From Oribacterium parvum ACB1 (GTDB lineage: Bacteria; Bacillota; Clostridia; Lachnospirales; Lachnospiraceae): DNA of 64,000 bases. The notes under the pieces were generated by a model. It was not told the DNA's origin. It was given only the letters and a program-made list of their open reading frames with translations, and searched no databases. The stretch covers positions 72,001-136,000 of the forward strand of contig NZ_KE148312.1 of the NCBI RefSeq assembly GCF_000238055.2, given 5' to 3'. Of the stretch, positions 40,209 to 49,218 are shown piece after piece; position 1 is the stretch's first letter; the number at the start of each line of letters is the position of its first letter. Made by a program: the position numbers and the translations under genes.

Positions 40209-40907
40209 TTAAGGCTTCTCATAAAAATTTCTCCAGGGCTCTTCATCCCTGTCTTCCACTTGAAAATGCAATTCTTCTCCACCTTCCGGGTTAGGAAAGG
40301 AGAGGGTATAGCAATGTAGAGCTACATTTCCCTTTTGACGGGAACCGTATTTTCCGTCTCCGAAGAGGGGAAAGCCGTGGGCTGAGAACTGTGCACGAAT
40401 CTGGTGAAAACGTCCGGTTTCGAGTTCGACATCCAAAAGAGCAAGACCGTCTTTCTCTTGTAGTACTTGATAATGGAGGACAGCCTCTTTTACCCCCCTG
40501 CGGAGTTTTTTGACAGGAAACATCTTCTGCTTTTTTGCATCTTTATAAAGATAATCGGTGAAACGGCCTCTTTTCGGAAGCCGCTTAGCTTTGGAAGAGC
40601 CTCTATCCATTGTGTTGTTTGTTCTGACGGACAGAGTTTCATCCTCTTCTTTGGAGGTATTGCAAGTGCTTTCGACAATAATATGATATTTCTTTTTAAT
40701 CTTGCCCTCTTGAAGTGCTTCGGAAAGCTTTTTTGCACTAATCGGATTTTTTGCATAAAGAAGAAGTCCGCTTGCGACCTTGTCAAGGCGATGAATGGGA
40801 AAGAATCCGTCTCCCATTGCATGTTCTGAATCCATGCCTACCGGTTTATTCACTAGAGCGAAGTCCTTGTTTTCCGAAATAATATAATCTTTAGCTGTAT
40901 AATCCAT
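40209..40907 (-). CDS. RluA-family pseudouridine synthase
   Basis: This 232-residue enzyme isomerises uridine in RNA. The catalytic-Asp motif reads HRLDKVASGLLLYAKN (usual HRLDxxTSGLL), and the C-terminus has ELETGRFHQIRAQFSAHGFPLFGDGKYG, the RluA signature. There is no S4 domain. AAGGA precedes ATG 40907, so I drop a 19-residue upstream extension. Its RNA target is not known. Confidence 0.9.
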   Translation of the reverse strand: MDYTAKDYIISENKDFALVNKPVGMDSEHAMGDGFFPIHRLDKVASGLLLYAKNPISAKKLSEALQEGKIKKKYHIIVESTCNTSKEEDETLSVRTNNTMDRGSSKAKRLPKRGRFTDYLYKDAKKQKMFPVKKLRRGVKEAVLHYQVLQEKDGLALLDVELETGRFHQIRAQFSAHGFPLFGDGKYGSRQKGNVALHCYTLSFPNPEGGEELHFQVEDRDEEPWRNFYEKP

Positions 40908-41046
40908 ATTTTTTCCTTCATACGTCTTGCGATGGAGCATCCATTTTACTGTTTTACCATGCACACGACTTTTCTAATATATGGATGACAATATGCAGTA
41001 AAGGAATTCTTGTCAAGCGAATAGAAGCATTATTCCATCTTATTCT

Positions 41047-41895
41047 TTAAGAACGACTATCCTTTATAATGGCAATGCTTTGATCTTCTCCGATTGGCAT
41101 TTTATACAGGGTTCTGCCTATTTCTTTTTCGTAATCCTCTATAGCGTCCTTTACTCCCGGTAAGCCGATATTGTAATAGTCATGAATCAGGATTACACTC
41201 CCCTCGACCATTTTGGGATAAAAGAACCGTAGTCCCTCCAGTATCGGAACATACAAATCGAAGTCCAAGTGTACGAAACAAAACCGGTCATCAACATCTG
41301 CTGCAGTCTCCGGAAAGAATCCTTTTTTTATAATGATATTCTTTGGATGCTCCATTTTTTCCATAACCACATCCAATGATGTATCCGAGAATTCATTGTC
41401 ATTTAAACCGAATTTATAATTATTGGATTCATATTCAACATCCCTATGGTCAAAGCCTTCGAAGGTATCAAATAAATATAGCTTGGAATCCGGAAAAACC
41501 TTATTGATGTATTTGGCGAAATCCCCCCTGAATACACCCCCTTCCGCTACGGAAAGCTTCGTGTTCTTATATGCTTTCGCATAAGAATACAGCCAGGTAT
41601 TTCGAACATCGGAAACTGTGTCCAGCGGGATATCCACTCGGATGCGATCTTCTGAAACGCCATTATCCGTCAGAATTTTTTTGATATCTTTCCAAAATCG
41701 AGAAGCAATATAAATTCGATCAAATTCCATGTCTGAAAGACTTTCCGCTCCTCCATAGCAGGGTAGACCGTCGGCGATTACATGTCCCTTTTTGTCCGGA
41801 TCTCCATCCAAAAACCCGATTACCTGAACCTCATCTTTTATGTTCTTGTAAACCTGCCTTCCTGAAAGACCCGCTCCATAAATTAGCGCCTTCAT
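41047..41895 (-). CDS. TylF/MycF-family methyltransferase with N-terminal Rossmann-like domain
   Basis: This 282-residue protein starts with a nucleotide-binding-like fold (YGAGLSGRQVYKNI; GxGxxG type) of about 95 residues. It continues with a TylF/MycF-type O-methyltransferase: LSVAEGGVFRGDFAKYINKVFPD, LYLFDTFEGFD, then VHLDFDLY and ILIHDYYN, which carry the metal-binding acidic residues. TylF enzymes methylate macrolide sugars, but homologues occur in many surface-glycan clusters. No other antibiotic or glycan gene is nearby. GGAGG precedes the ATG. The flanking DNA is AT-rich. Confidence 0.82.
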   Translation of the reverse strand: MKALIYGAGLSGRQVYKNIKDEVQVIGFLDGDPDKKGHVIADGLPCYGGAESLSDMEFDRIYIASRFWKDIKKILTDNGVSEDRIRVDIPLDTVSDVRNTWLYSYAKAYKNTKLSVAEGGVFRGDFAKYINKVFPDSKLYLFDTFEGFDHRDVEYESNNYKFGLNDNEFSDTSLDVVMEKMEHPKNIIIKKGFFPETAADVDDRFCFVHLDFDLYVPILEGLRFFYPKMVEGSVILIHDYYNIGLPGVKDAIEDYEKEIGRTLYKMPIGEDQSIAIIKDSRS

Positions 41896-42345
41896 ATGAG
41901 TTCCTCCTTTTCGTACTTATCCATCATTGTTGATAAGAAATATTTTTTGATTTTGAATTTTGTAGATTTGAATTCAATATGCATCGGAAACCTCAGTTTT
42001 TATTCTTAAAGATCATCGCGTTTGAAGTGTGAGGCATTTCGTTTCCCTTATTTTCCTTTCGTCTTCTAAAAATGGAATAATGAATAAAAGATAACAATGT
42101 ATCTGACACGAGTTATTCTCGACACAAATTATAATTTTAATTAGTGCAAAGTGTACGCATTATACAATGAATTATTTTATTTTATATTCCGTCTCCTGTT
42201 TTCCGTTTATTGCTTTTCAAGCTTCACCCTTTGCTTCATAATTATCCGTTTAAGACTGGCAAAATAGGACTTTATTTTGCTAGAATAGGAAAAGAGAATG
42301 ACTGAGAAAAGCTCTAGCTTGATTTCGTTTGTAAAGGAGAAAAAT
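41896..42345. other. 450-bp AT-rich intergenic region with divergent promoters
   Basis: No gene is seen. CTTATC/GATAAG arms with a 10-nt spacer lie near 41918-41939, just upstream of the TylF-like gene. A TGC-TAGAAT extended -10 (42278-42286) precedes the amidohydrolase gene, and CAAAATA/TATTTTG arms flank its upstream side (about 42260-42279). Confidence 0.5.
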
Positions 42346-43524
42346 ATGCTATGGGAAAAGTGTAAAGAGATAGAATCCGATATTGTGGAGATGCGAAGGG
42401 AACTGCATCAGATTCCGGAATTGGGATTCTATCTACCGAAGACGCGCGCTTATGTAATCCGAAAATTGGAAGAAATAGGAGTCCCATACATACTTTCGGA
42501 AAAGGACAGCAGTATTGTAGCAACGATGAAATGTGCCCGTCCGGGAAAAACACTTGCTTTTCGAGCGGATATGGATGCTCTTCCTATCCAAGAAGAAACC
42601 GGTCTTTCTTTTGCTTCGCTGCATAATTCTTGTATGCATGCCTGCGGACATGACGCCCATACAGCCATGCTTTTAGCTGCCTTGCAGATACTTTATCCTC
42701 ATAAAGAGGAGCTCTCCGGAGAAATTCGTTTTCTTTTTCAAACGGCGGAAGAGCTTGCGAAGGGGGCGGCTATTCTGATAGAGGAAGGGGCATTAAAGGG
42801 GGTAGATGCCATTTTCGGGATGCATATCGGAAGTATTTTAGATAAAAGTATCCCAAGTGGAACGATGGCCTGTATTCCCGGAGCAGTAATGGCTTCCTAT
42901 GATCGTTTTATTTTAGAAGTAAAGGGAAATGGCTGCCATGCTTCTACGCCTGAAAAGGGAGTAGATCCGATTAATATAGCAGCCCATATCATTCTTGCAT
43001 TGCAGACTATCAATGCAAGAGAAATTGCCGGGACGGATGCGGCTGTTCTTACGATGGGACTGATAAGAGGAGGGGAATTATACAATGCGATTCCCTCCAC
43101 GGTTCATATAGAGGGGACAACCCGTGCTTTAAAAGAAGAAGTAAGACAGAAGCTTGCTAAGCGTATCGGGGAAGTGGCAAAATGTACCGCAGAAGCCTTT
43201 GGAGGCAGCGTGGACTATACCATGGACTGGGGAGCTCCGCCCCTTATTAACGACAAAGAAATGACCGAGTTTGCCAAAGATGCGATACAAGATATTTTTA
43301 AAGAAGAAATAGTGTTGTATCGGGAAAGCCCCAGTATGATAGGAGAGGATTTTTCGCTCTATTTACAAAAGATTCCAGGCGCTTTTCTCTTCTTAAGCTC
43401 CGCAAATCCGAAAAAGGGAACGGACAAACCGCATCATCATGCAAAATTTGATGTGGATGAGGATGTTCTTTGGAAAGGAAGTGCAAGTTTTGTGGCAATT
43501 GCGGAGAAATTTTTAGGGCGATAG
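42346..43524 (+). CDS. M20-family amidohydrolase
   Basis: This 392-residue zinc peptidase-fold enzyme has RRELHQIPELGF at the start, FRADMDALPIQEETG near 70, MHACGHDAHTAMLL near 90-103 (metal-binding Cys/His), FQTAEE near 130 and a C-terminal SMIGEDFSLYLQKIPGAF. This pattern matches N-acyl-amino acid, hippurate and IAA-conjugate amidohydrolases. The substrate cannot be told. ATG 42346 has AAAGGAG in front; a start 16 codons earlier would fall near the transcription start. Confidence 0.9.
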   Translation: MLWEKCKEIESDIVEMRRELHQIPELGFYLPKTRAYVIRKLEEIGVPYILSEKDSSIVATMKCARPGKTLAFRADMDALPIQEETGLSFASLHNSCMHACGHDAHTAMLLAALQILYPHKEELSGEIRFLFQTAEELAKGAAILIEEGALKGVDAIFGMHIGSILDKSIPSGTMACIPGAVMASYDRFILEVKGNGCHASTPEKGVDPINIAAHIILALQTINAREIAGTDAAVLTMGLIRGGELYNAIPSTVHIEGTTRALKEEVRQKLAKRIGEVAKCTAEAFGGSVDYTMDWGAPPLINDKEMTEFAKDAIQDIFKEEIVLYRESPSMIGEDFSLYLQKIPGAFLFLSSANPKKGTDKPHHHAKFDVDEDVLWKGSASFVAIAEKFLGR

Positions 43525-43614
43525 GCTCTCTGCTATTTGCAAAAAATATATGATATAATACAAAGTCAAATATTTTTACTTGAGCACTGACGGATAAAAA
43601 GGGAAGAACTGAAG

Positions 43615-44172
43615 ATGAAAAACGGAGATATGTCGGTAAAAAAGAAGGCAAAAAGACCTGTATTGCAAGTCGAAAAACTTGAACAACTTACATCGGAAAA
43701 GACGTGGCAAGCAGGGAAGAAACAAGAACAGCGAAAAAAGGAAGATGCACATAGAGAAGATACGAATAGAGAAAATGCGAATCGCAGTAGAAGTGAGATG
43801 AATCAAGCGGACTACCGTACAGAGGCTTGTTTGGAAAGCTTTGTATGTGCGCATTGCGGAAAGGAGATTCATCCGGAAGGCGCAGGTTCAAATCATAGAA
43901 ACCACTGTCCCTACTGCCTTTACAGTCTTCATGTAGATGAGACGGCGGGAGACCGGAAAGCTGCCTGTCACGGAAAAATGGAACCCATTGCCGTTGTTTC
44001 CAGAGAGGATGGAGACTGGAGTATACTTCATCAATGTAAGCTTTGCGGGAAGTTAAATCTGAATCGGGCCTTGGCAGATGACAATCCGATTCTTCTTACC
44101 AGCCTTGCGGTGAAGCCTTTGGCATCGCCTCCTTTCCCCTTGGGATATTTGGAGCAGTATTTAAAAGAGTAA
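43615..44172 (+). CDS. RNHCP domain-containing protein
   Basis: This 185-residue protein has a charged N-terminus (1-75) and then a zinc-finger-like domain: FVCAHCGKEIHPEGAGSNHRNHCPYC, with the RNHCP string that names the family, and a second CKLCGKLNLNRALADDNP. The two CxxC pairs probably bind zinc. The family is common in Gram-positive bacteria and its function is unknown. It lies 55 nt before the phosphofructokinase gene. Confidence 0.87.
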   Translation: MKNGDMSVKKKAKRPVLQVEKLEQLTSEKTWQAGKKQEQRKKEDAHREDTNRENANRSRSEMNQADYRTEACLESFVCAHCGKEIHPEGAGSNHRNHCPYCLYSLHVDETAGDRKAACHGKMEPIAVVSREDGDWSILHQCKLCGKLNLNRALADDNPILLTSLAVKPLASPPFPLGYLEQYLKE

Positions 44173-44227
44173 GTAAGAGTGATGGTAGGCATGTAGTGCT
44201 GAAGAAAAAAAGATAGAAAGTGAAAAC

Positions 44228-45613
44228 ATGAAGAAGAATTTATTGGTGGCACAGTCGGGGGGGCCGACAGCGGTAATTAATGCAAGTCTTTCCGGAGTGA
44301 TTAAGGAAGCTTTGGAACGGGAGGAAATTGGAGAAGTATATGGCGCAAAGTATGGCGTAGAAGGTGTATTTCGGGAGGATTTCATAAACCTTAGGGATAC
44401 TGTTTTAGAGAAAAAGAGAAGTATCTTCCCGGTGGAAAGTATGGATATAACCAACTTATCTCCGCTTGCGGAGGAAATCTGCCAAGAAGAAAGAGATGCG
44501 GAGATGACTCCGGACCGTATGCAATCTCTTGCATTTTTTTCTCGACTCGCCACAACTCCGGCCTCGGCTCTGGGGTCTTGCAGGAGAAAATTACAGAATC
44601 CCGAGGAAGATCCCGGAGATTTTGATACAATATTTCATATTTTTAAAAAATGGAATATAGGCTACTTTCTTTACATCGGCGGAAATGATTCCATGGATAC
44701 GGCTTGGAAGCTTTCTCTTTATTTTCAAAATAAGGGGGAAGATATCCGTGTTATCGGGGTTCCGAAGACCATCGACAATGATTTATACGGTATAGATCAC
44801 TGCCCGGGCTATGCGTCTTCGATAAAATATATCAGCTCCTGTCTTTTGGAACTGGAACAGGAATGCATGGCTTACGATAAGAATTATGTCATGATTGTAG
44901 AAATGATGGGAAGAAATGCTGGTTGGCTTACAGCGGCAGCTGCTCTTTCCGAAGAACGAGGCAGTATTCCTTACTTGATTTATGTGGAGGAAAATACATT
45001 TTCAAAAGAGAAGTTCTTGCAAGATGTAAATGAAATGCTGGAGAAACATCCCCAAATCATGGTGGCGGTTTCCGAAGGGGTAAAGGACGAAGAAGGTCGT
45101 TTTCTTTATTCTTATGAGAAAGAAGAAGGGGAAAAGGACGCCTTCGGTCATACTATAGCCGGAGGTACCGGAGCGGTATTGGAAGGCTTTTTGCAGGAGG
45201 CAGCCGATTCGGAAGAAGGAAAATACACTGTTATAAAAGAAAAGAACATTAAAACCCGTGCAATTGAGTTTAATTTACTGCAACGCTGTGCAAGCCACTG
45301 CCTTTCCAAGACGGACGTATTGGAGGCCTTTTCCTTAGGAAAGAAGGCGGTTGAACTTGCTCTTTCCGGAGAAAGCGGAAAAATGGTGAGTTTGGAGCGG
45401 ATAAATGGAATGAGAGGGGAATATAAGGTGAACTTTCTTTCCGTACCTTTGTCGTTCGTTGCCAACAAGGAGAAAAAACTGCCTAAAGAGTGGATTTCCG
45501 AAAATGGACATAGCTTGGAGGGAGAGTGCTTGGATTACCTTCGCCCTTTAATCCGGGGAGAGTGCAGTGCAGAGTATATAGACGGACTTCCGGCATACAT
45601 CCGGCTGTTTTAA
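44228..45613 (+). CDS. phosphofructokinase, probably PPi-dependent
   Basis: This 461-residue glycolytic enzyme has AQSGGPTAVINASL near the N-terminus, GGNDSMDT (151-158), PKTIDNDL (179-186) and MMGRNAGWL. In ATP enzymes the equivalents are GGDGS and PGTIDND. Asp154 and Lys180 at these two places mark the PPi-using type (family knowledge). Asn153 replaces the first Asp of GGDDS, which is notable. Residues about 57-110 carry an insertion before TPASALGSCR. It would phosphorylate fructose 6-phosphate with pyrophosphate, reversibly. Confidence 0.88.
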   Translation: MKKNLLVAQSGGPTAVINASLSGVIKEALEREEIGEVYGAKYGVEGVFREDFINLRDTVLEKKRSIFPVESMDITNLSPLAEEICQEERDAEMTPDRMQSLAFFSRLATTPASALGSCRRKLQNPEEDPGDFDTIFHIFKKWNIGYFLYIGGNDSMDTAWKLSLYFQNKGEDIRVIGVPKTIDNDLYGIDHCPGYASSIKYISSCLLELEQECMAYDKNYVMIVEMMGRNAGWLTAAAALSEERGSIPYLIYVEENTFSKEKFLQDVNEMLEKHPQIMVAVSEGVKDEEGRFLYSYEKEEGEKDAFGHTIAGGTGAVLEGFLQEAADSEEGKYTVIKEKNIKTRAIEFNLLQRCASHCLSKTDVLEAFSLGKKAVELALSGESGKMVSLERINGMRGEYKVNFLSVPLSFVANKEKKLPKEWISENGHSLEGECLDYLRPLIRGECSAEYIDGLPAYIRLF

Positions 45614-45695
45614 AGAGCTTAATATCTCTCATAGGCTTAATTTTATATTGCTATAGTATAAGGTAAGGGTCGATTGATTATAGGAGGGCGTATAT

Positions 45696-47252
45696 ATGCC
45701 AAAAAAAACCAAGGCAGTTCATAGAGAAGACCAGAAAAACAGTGTGGGAAGATTACTGTTTGTGGTATTTGCTGTCTTATTACAGATTTTTTGGTTTTAC
45801 CTTGTGATTGTTCGGCTGACGGAGAATTATATTTTTATTGCGACAGGCCTTCGGATTTTATCTGTACTGGCTATATTTTATATCATCGGAAAACACACAA
45901 ATGCCTCCATTAAACTGACTTGGGTAGTATTCATTATGGCGATGCCGATTCTGGGTTGGATTCTTTATGCTTTGGTCTACGGCTCCAATTTTTCCCGCAC
46001 GATGAAGAAACGCTTTGATGTAGCCGACAGTATGCTTTTTCCTTACCTGGATGACAGCCATACGGTTTTGAAGCATTTAAAAAAGGAAAATCCCCGAATC
46101 GGGAACCAGTTTTCCATGCTGGAGAATCTGGCAGGATTTCCTGTGTATAGAAATACGGAAGTGGTTTTCTATAAGGAAGCAAGTCTTGGATTTGAAGCGC
46201 AGATGGAAGCACTTCGCGGAGCCCGAAAATTTATTTTCATGGAATACCATGCCATAGAGGACAGGGAGTCCTTCAGAGAGATAAAGGCGGTTCTTTTGGA
46301 AAAAGCAAAGGAAGGTGTGGAAATCAGGCTTTTTTATGATGATGTCGGGTCAATTGGGTTCATCAATCCTCGCTTTTTAAGAGAATTGGAAGAAGGGGGA
46401 ATCCGTTGCAGGATTTTCAATCCTATTGTTCCTGTTGTCAATCTGTTTATGAATAATCGAGACCATCGAAAAATTACGGTAGTGGATGGACAGATTGGTT
46501 TTACGGGAGGCTATAATCTTGCAGATGAATACTTCAATATCCGTTCTCCTTATGGATATTGGAAGGATACGGGAATCCGACTTCGCGGAGAAGGTGTGGG
46601 AACATTGACGCTGCTTTTTTTGGAAATGTGGCACGCTATGGATGACAGTCCGGTAAGGGGGCTCTATAACTACCTTCCAAGATATTGGGAGAAGTTTAGC
46701 GAAGAAGGCTATTGTGCGCCGTATGGAGATACTCCGATAGATGATCTTCCTCTTGGAGAAGATGTCTATTTAAATATGATTCACTCTGCTAAAGAGTCTA
46801 TCTTCATTACGACGCCTTACTTGATTATTACGGATGAAATGAGCAGGGCACTTTGTAATGCGGCAAAATGTGGAGTGGATGTACGGATTGTCTTACCGGG
46901 AATTCCGGATAAGAAAATGATTTTTGCCGTGAGTCGTTCTTACTATGCCCAGCTTCTTCGGGCGGGGGTTCGTATCTATGAATATACCCCGGGCTTTATT
47001 CACTCGAAGCAGGTTCTTGTTGATCATCGATTGGCAGCAGTGGGAACCATTAACTTTGATTATCGCTCTTTGTACCATCATTTTGAAAATGGGGTGTTGA
47101 TTTATGAAAGCCCTTGTATTGCTGATATCGCGGACGATTTTTATGAGGTTTTTCGAACTTCAACGGAAATTGCAGCGGATTGGGGTAGGAAAAGAAGTAT
47201 TTTAAAGAGAGTTATGCAGGGATTTTTACGCTTTATTGCGCCTCTACTATAA
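45696..47252 (+). CDS. cls: cardiolipin synthase
   Basis: This 518-residue membrane protein has two N-terminal helices (about 20-40 and 45-65) and a third short one near 75-95. Two phospholipase D motifs follow: HRKITVVDGQIGFTGGYN near 260 and HSKQVLVDHRLAAVGTINFD near 430. It joins two phosphatidylglycerols to make cardiolipin. TAGGAGGG precedes the ATG, and a TGC-TATAGT extended -10 lies at 45649-45657. Confidence 0.94.
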   Translation: MPKKTKAVHREDQKNSVGRLLFVVFAVLLQIFWFYLVIVRLTENYIFIATGLRILSVLAIFYIIGKHTNASIKLTWVVFIMAMPILGWILYALVYGSNFSRTMKKRFDVADSMLFPYLDDSHTVLKHLKKENPRIGNQFSMLENLAGFPVYRNTEVVFYKEASLGFEAQMEALRGARKFIFMEYHAIEDRESFREIKAVLLEKAKEGVEIRLFYDDVGSIGFINPRFLRELEEGGIRCRIFNPIVPVVNLFMNNRDHRKITVVDGQIGFTGGYNLADEYFNIRSPYGYWKDTGIRLRGEGVGTLTLLFLEMWHAMDDSPVRGLYNYLPRYWEKFSEEGYCAPYGDTPIDDLPLGEDVYLNMIHSAKESIFITTPYLIITDEMSRALCNAAKCGVDVRIVLPGIPDKKMIFAVSRSYYAQLLRAGVRIYEYTPGFIHSKQVLVDHRLAAVGTINFDYRSLYHHFENGVLIYESPCIADIADDFYEVFRTSTEIAADWGRKRSILKRVMQGFLRFIAPLL

Positions 47253-47277
47253 AAGGCCTGAGTTTTAGTAGAAGACG

Positions 47278-47304
47278 TGGAAAGACTAATCTTCCATTTT
47301 TCTT
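47278..47304 (+). terminator. terminator after cls
   Basis: TGGAAAGA and TCTTCCA form a short stem with one bulged A, followed by TTTTTC. It is modest in strength. Confidence 0.55.
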
Positions 47305-47409
47305 TGCTTTCTCATCATTAAATTATTCATAAAATTGAAAAGAAATACGGATTATGCTATGTTAATATAGCTAAGAAAAAACAAATTATCGACAAGATAG
47401 GGGGGAATC

Positions 47410-49218
47410 ATGAAAATATGTCCTAATTGCGGTCAGGAAGCACAGGAACAGGATTTGTTCTGTACGAATTGCGGAGAAAAACTGGATAACGCTTTAAACA
47501 TTGCTACTGCTCCTGAAGCTCCTGCGGCTCCTGAAGCTACTGAAACTGCCAAAACTGCAGAAGCTACCGAAACTGCCAAAACTGCAGAAGCTACCGAAAC
47601 TGCCAAAACTGCAGAAGCTGCCAAAACTGCAGAAGCTGCCAAAACTGTTGAAGCTGCCAAAACTGTTGAAGTTACTGAAGTGGCTAAAGAGGAAAGGGCT
47701 GAGGAGCCGGTAAAAAACACGGCTGATTTTGCAAGATATACAGTTGAAGAGAAGACGGGAAAAGGCGGTGTTCCCAAGGTTTTTATCGGAATCGTGGCAG
47801 CGGTTGTTCTTCTGCTTGTCGGTATCTTTGCCTTTGGAAAGAACCTGCTTTTCAGCGGTTTGGGTTCCAGTGCGGAAGACCGATTTTTAAAATACCAGTC
47901 CGAATACTTTAACGGAAAGATTAAGTCCATGGAAGAACTGGGCTTTATCAATCAGGAAACCAAAGAAATGACCATGGTTTTGACCGGAGAAGTCGACGGA
48001 AGAGAGGAAATCAATAAATATCTTGAGGATTCTTCTTTGACCTTGAAAGCAAAGACAGATCCGGATAAGGGAAGTATGCAGATGAGCATGGGGATGCAGC
48101 TTATGGGAAGTGACATCCTGGATGCCTATGCAGAATATATGGATGGAGTAGTCGGCTTTGCCCTTCCTGCGATTGACGAGCATTTTTATAAGGGAGACTA
48201 TAAGACTGTTATTAAAAATCTGACAGGGGAAGAAGTAGAAGAAGCTCCTGACTTAAAGAAGACGAAAGAGAATCAAAAGACTTTAGAAAAGCTCCTTAAA
48301 AAGTATGGTGCGCTCTATGCTACACTCATCACAAAGGACAATCTTAAGGTGGAAAAGCAGGAAGTAAGCTTGGACGGACTCGGACAGAAATTCAAGGGAG
48401 AAGTTTATACCTTTACTCCGAAGGCAGAAGAGGTAAAGGCTTTTCTGGAGAAGCTTGCAGACACGGTGGAGAAAGACAAAGACTTGGAAGAGCTGCTTGA
48501 ACAGGGAAACTATGGAAGTCAGATAAATGATGCAATGGGACTGGGAAGCTCACTTCCTGCAAAAGAGCAGTTGCAAGAGTTTGCACAGAAAATCAGAGAG
48601 GCTGCGGAAGATAGTGGACAGGAAATTGAAGACGCGAACTTTACTTGGATCATTGCTGTAGAGGGAAAGAAGCTCCGTCAAATCAAGATTAGCAGCAATC
48701 AATATGTTTGCAGCTTAGAAATAGCAAAAGACGGAGATAAGACTATCGAGCAGCTGAATTTAAAGGGTGGAGAGGGAGAAACTTTCTATCTGAAGAACGA
48801 GTATGCTTTAAAGGGTAAAACTTTAAATGGAAGTATTTCCGGAGGAAATGGAATCTTCAATATTACCGGTTTAGAGTATGCTATTGAAACAGGAAAGAAG
48901 TCTATCCTGATGCCTTACGGAACCTATACTGTAAAAGATCCGACAGGAATGGGCGGACAGGCAATTCTGACGGTAAAAGACGGTGAAAAGAACAGTAGTG
49001 ACCATGAGCTTGTTCTTAGCGGACTGGAAGCGTATTCCATGGGACTTAGTGGAGTTAAGCTGAACCTGAATACCTCCGATAAAGCGGATATTACCCTGCC
49101 TAAGGGTGAGGTAGTGGATGTCAGCAATTACTCTGAAGATGATTTCTATGAGCTTGGAGAGAAATTTGCACAAGGTTTCCAACGCATCTATATGAATCTT
49201 TTGGGGGTAACAGAATAG
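47410..49218 (+). CDS. zinc-ribbon membrane protein with Ala/Thr/Glu repeat linker
   Basis: This 602-residue protein starts with a zinc ribbon: CPNC (4-7) and CTNC (18-21). A low-complexity linker (about 30-95) of repeated ETAKTAEAT-type units follows, then one membrane helix (about 122-142, FIGIVAAVVLLLVGIFAFG) and a large extracytoplasmic region (about 150-602). The layout puts the ribbon in the cytoplasm. I do not recognise the extracellular part. The stop codon is directly followed by the ATG of an ABC ATPase, so the three genes to 52149 form one unit. Confidence 0.85.
   Translation: MKICPNCGQEAQEQDLFCTNCGEKLDNALNIATAPEAPAAPEATETAKTAEATETAKTAEATETAKTAEAAKTAEAAKTVEAAKTVEVTEVAKEERAEEPVKNTADFARYTVEEKTGKGGVPKVFIGIVAAVVLLLVGIFAFGKNLLFSGLGSSAEDRFLKYQSEYFNGKIKSMEELGFINQETKEMTMVLTGEVDGREEINKYLEDSSLTLKAKTDPDKGSMQMSMGMQLMGSDILDAYAEYMDGVVGFALPAIDEHFYKGDYKTVIKNLTGEEVEEAPDLKKTKENQKTLEKLLKKYGALYATLITKDNLKVEKQEVSLDGLGQKFKGEVYTFTPKAEEVKAFLEKLADTVEKDKDLEELLEQGNYGSQINDAMGLGSSLPAKEQLQEFAQKIREAAEDSGQEIEDANFTWIIAVEGKKLRQIKISSNQYVCSLEIAKDGDKTIEQLNLKGGEGETFYLKNEYALKGKTLNGSISGGNGIFNITGLEYAIETGKKSILMPYGTYTVKDPTGMGGQAILTVKDGEKNSSDHELVLSGLEAYSMGLSGVKLNLNTSDKADITLPKGEVVDVSNYSEDDFYELGEKFAQGFQRIYMNLLGVTE
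47530..47690 (+). repeat. in-frame tandem repeats in the zinc-ribbon gene
   Basis: A 27-bp unit built around GAAACTGCCAAAACTGCAGA is repeated about three times, followed by related 18-bp units (AAAACTGCAGAAGCTGCC and a TGTTGAA variant). Unit lengths are multiples of 9, so copy-number change would alter linker length without breaking the frame. Confidence 0.85.

Noticed and set aside
41047-41895. Part of a macrolide biosynthesis cluster (TylF homology)
   Set aside because: No polyketide synthase, glycosyltransferase or resistance gene is nearby; TylF homologues are common in other settings.
47501-47713. Leu/Lys repeat ORF in another frame of the zinc-ribbon gene
   Set aside because: It is a by-product of the tandem repeat coding for the linker of the real gene in the overlapping frame.
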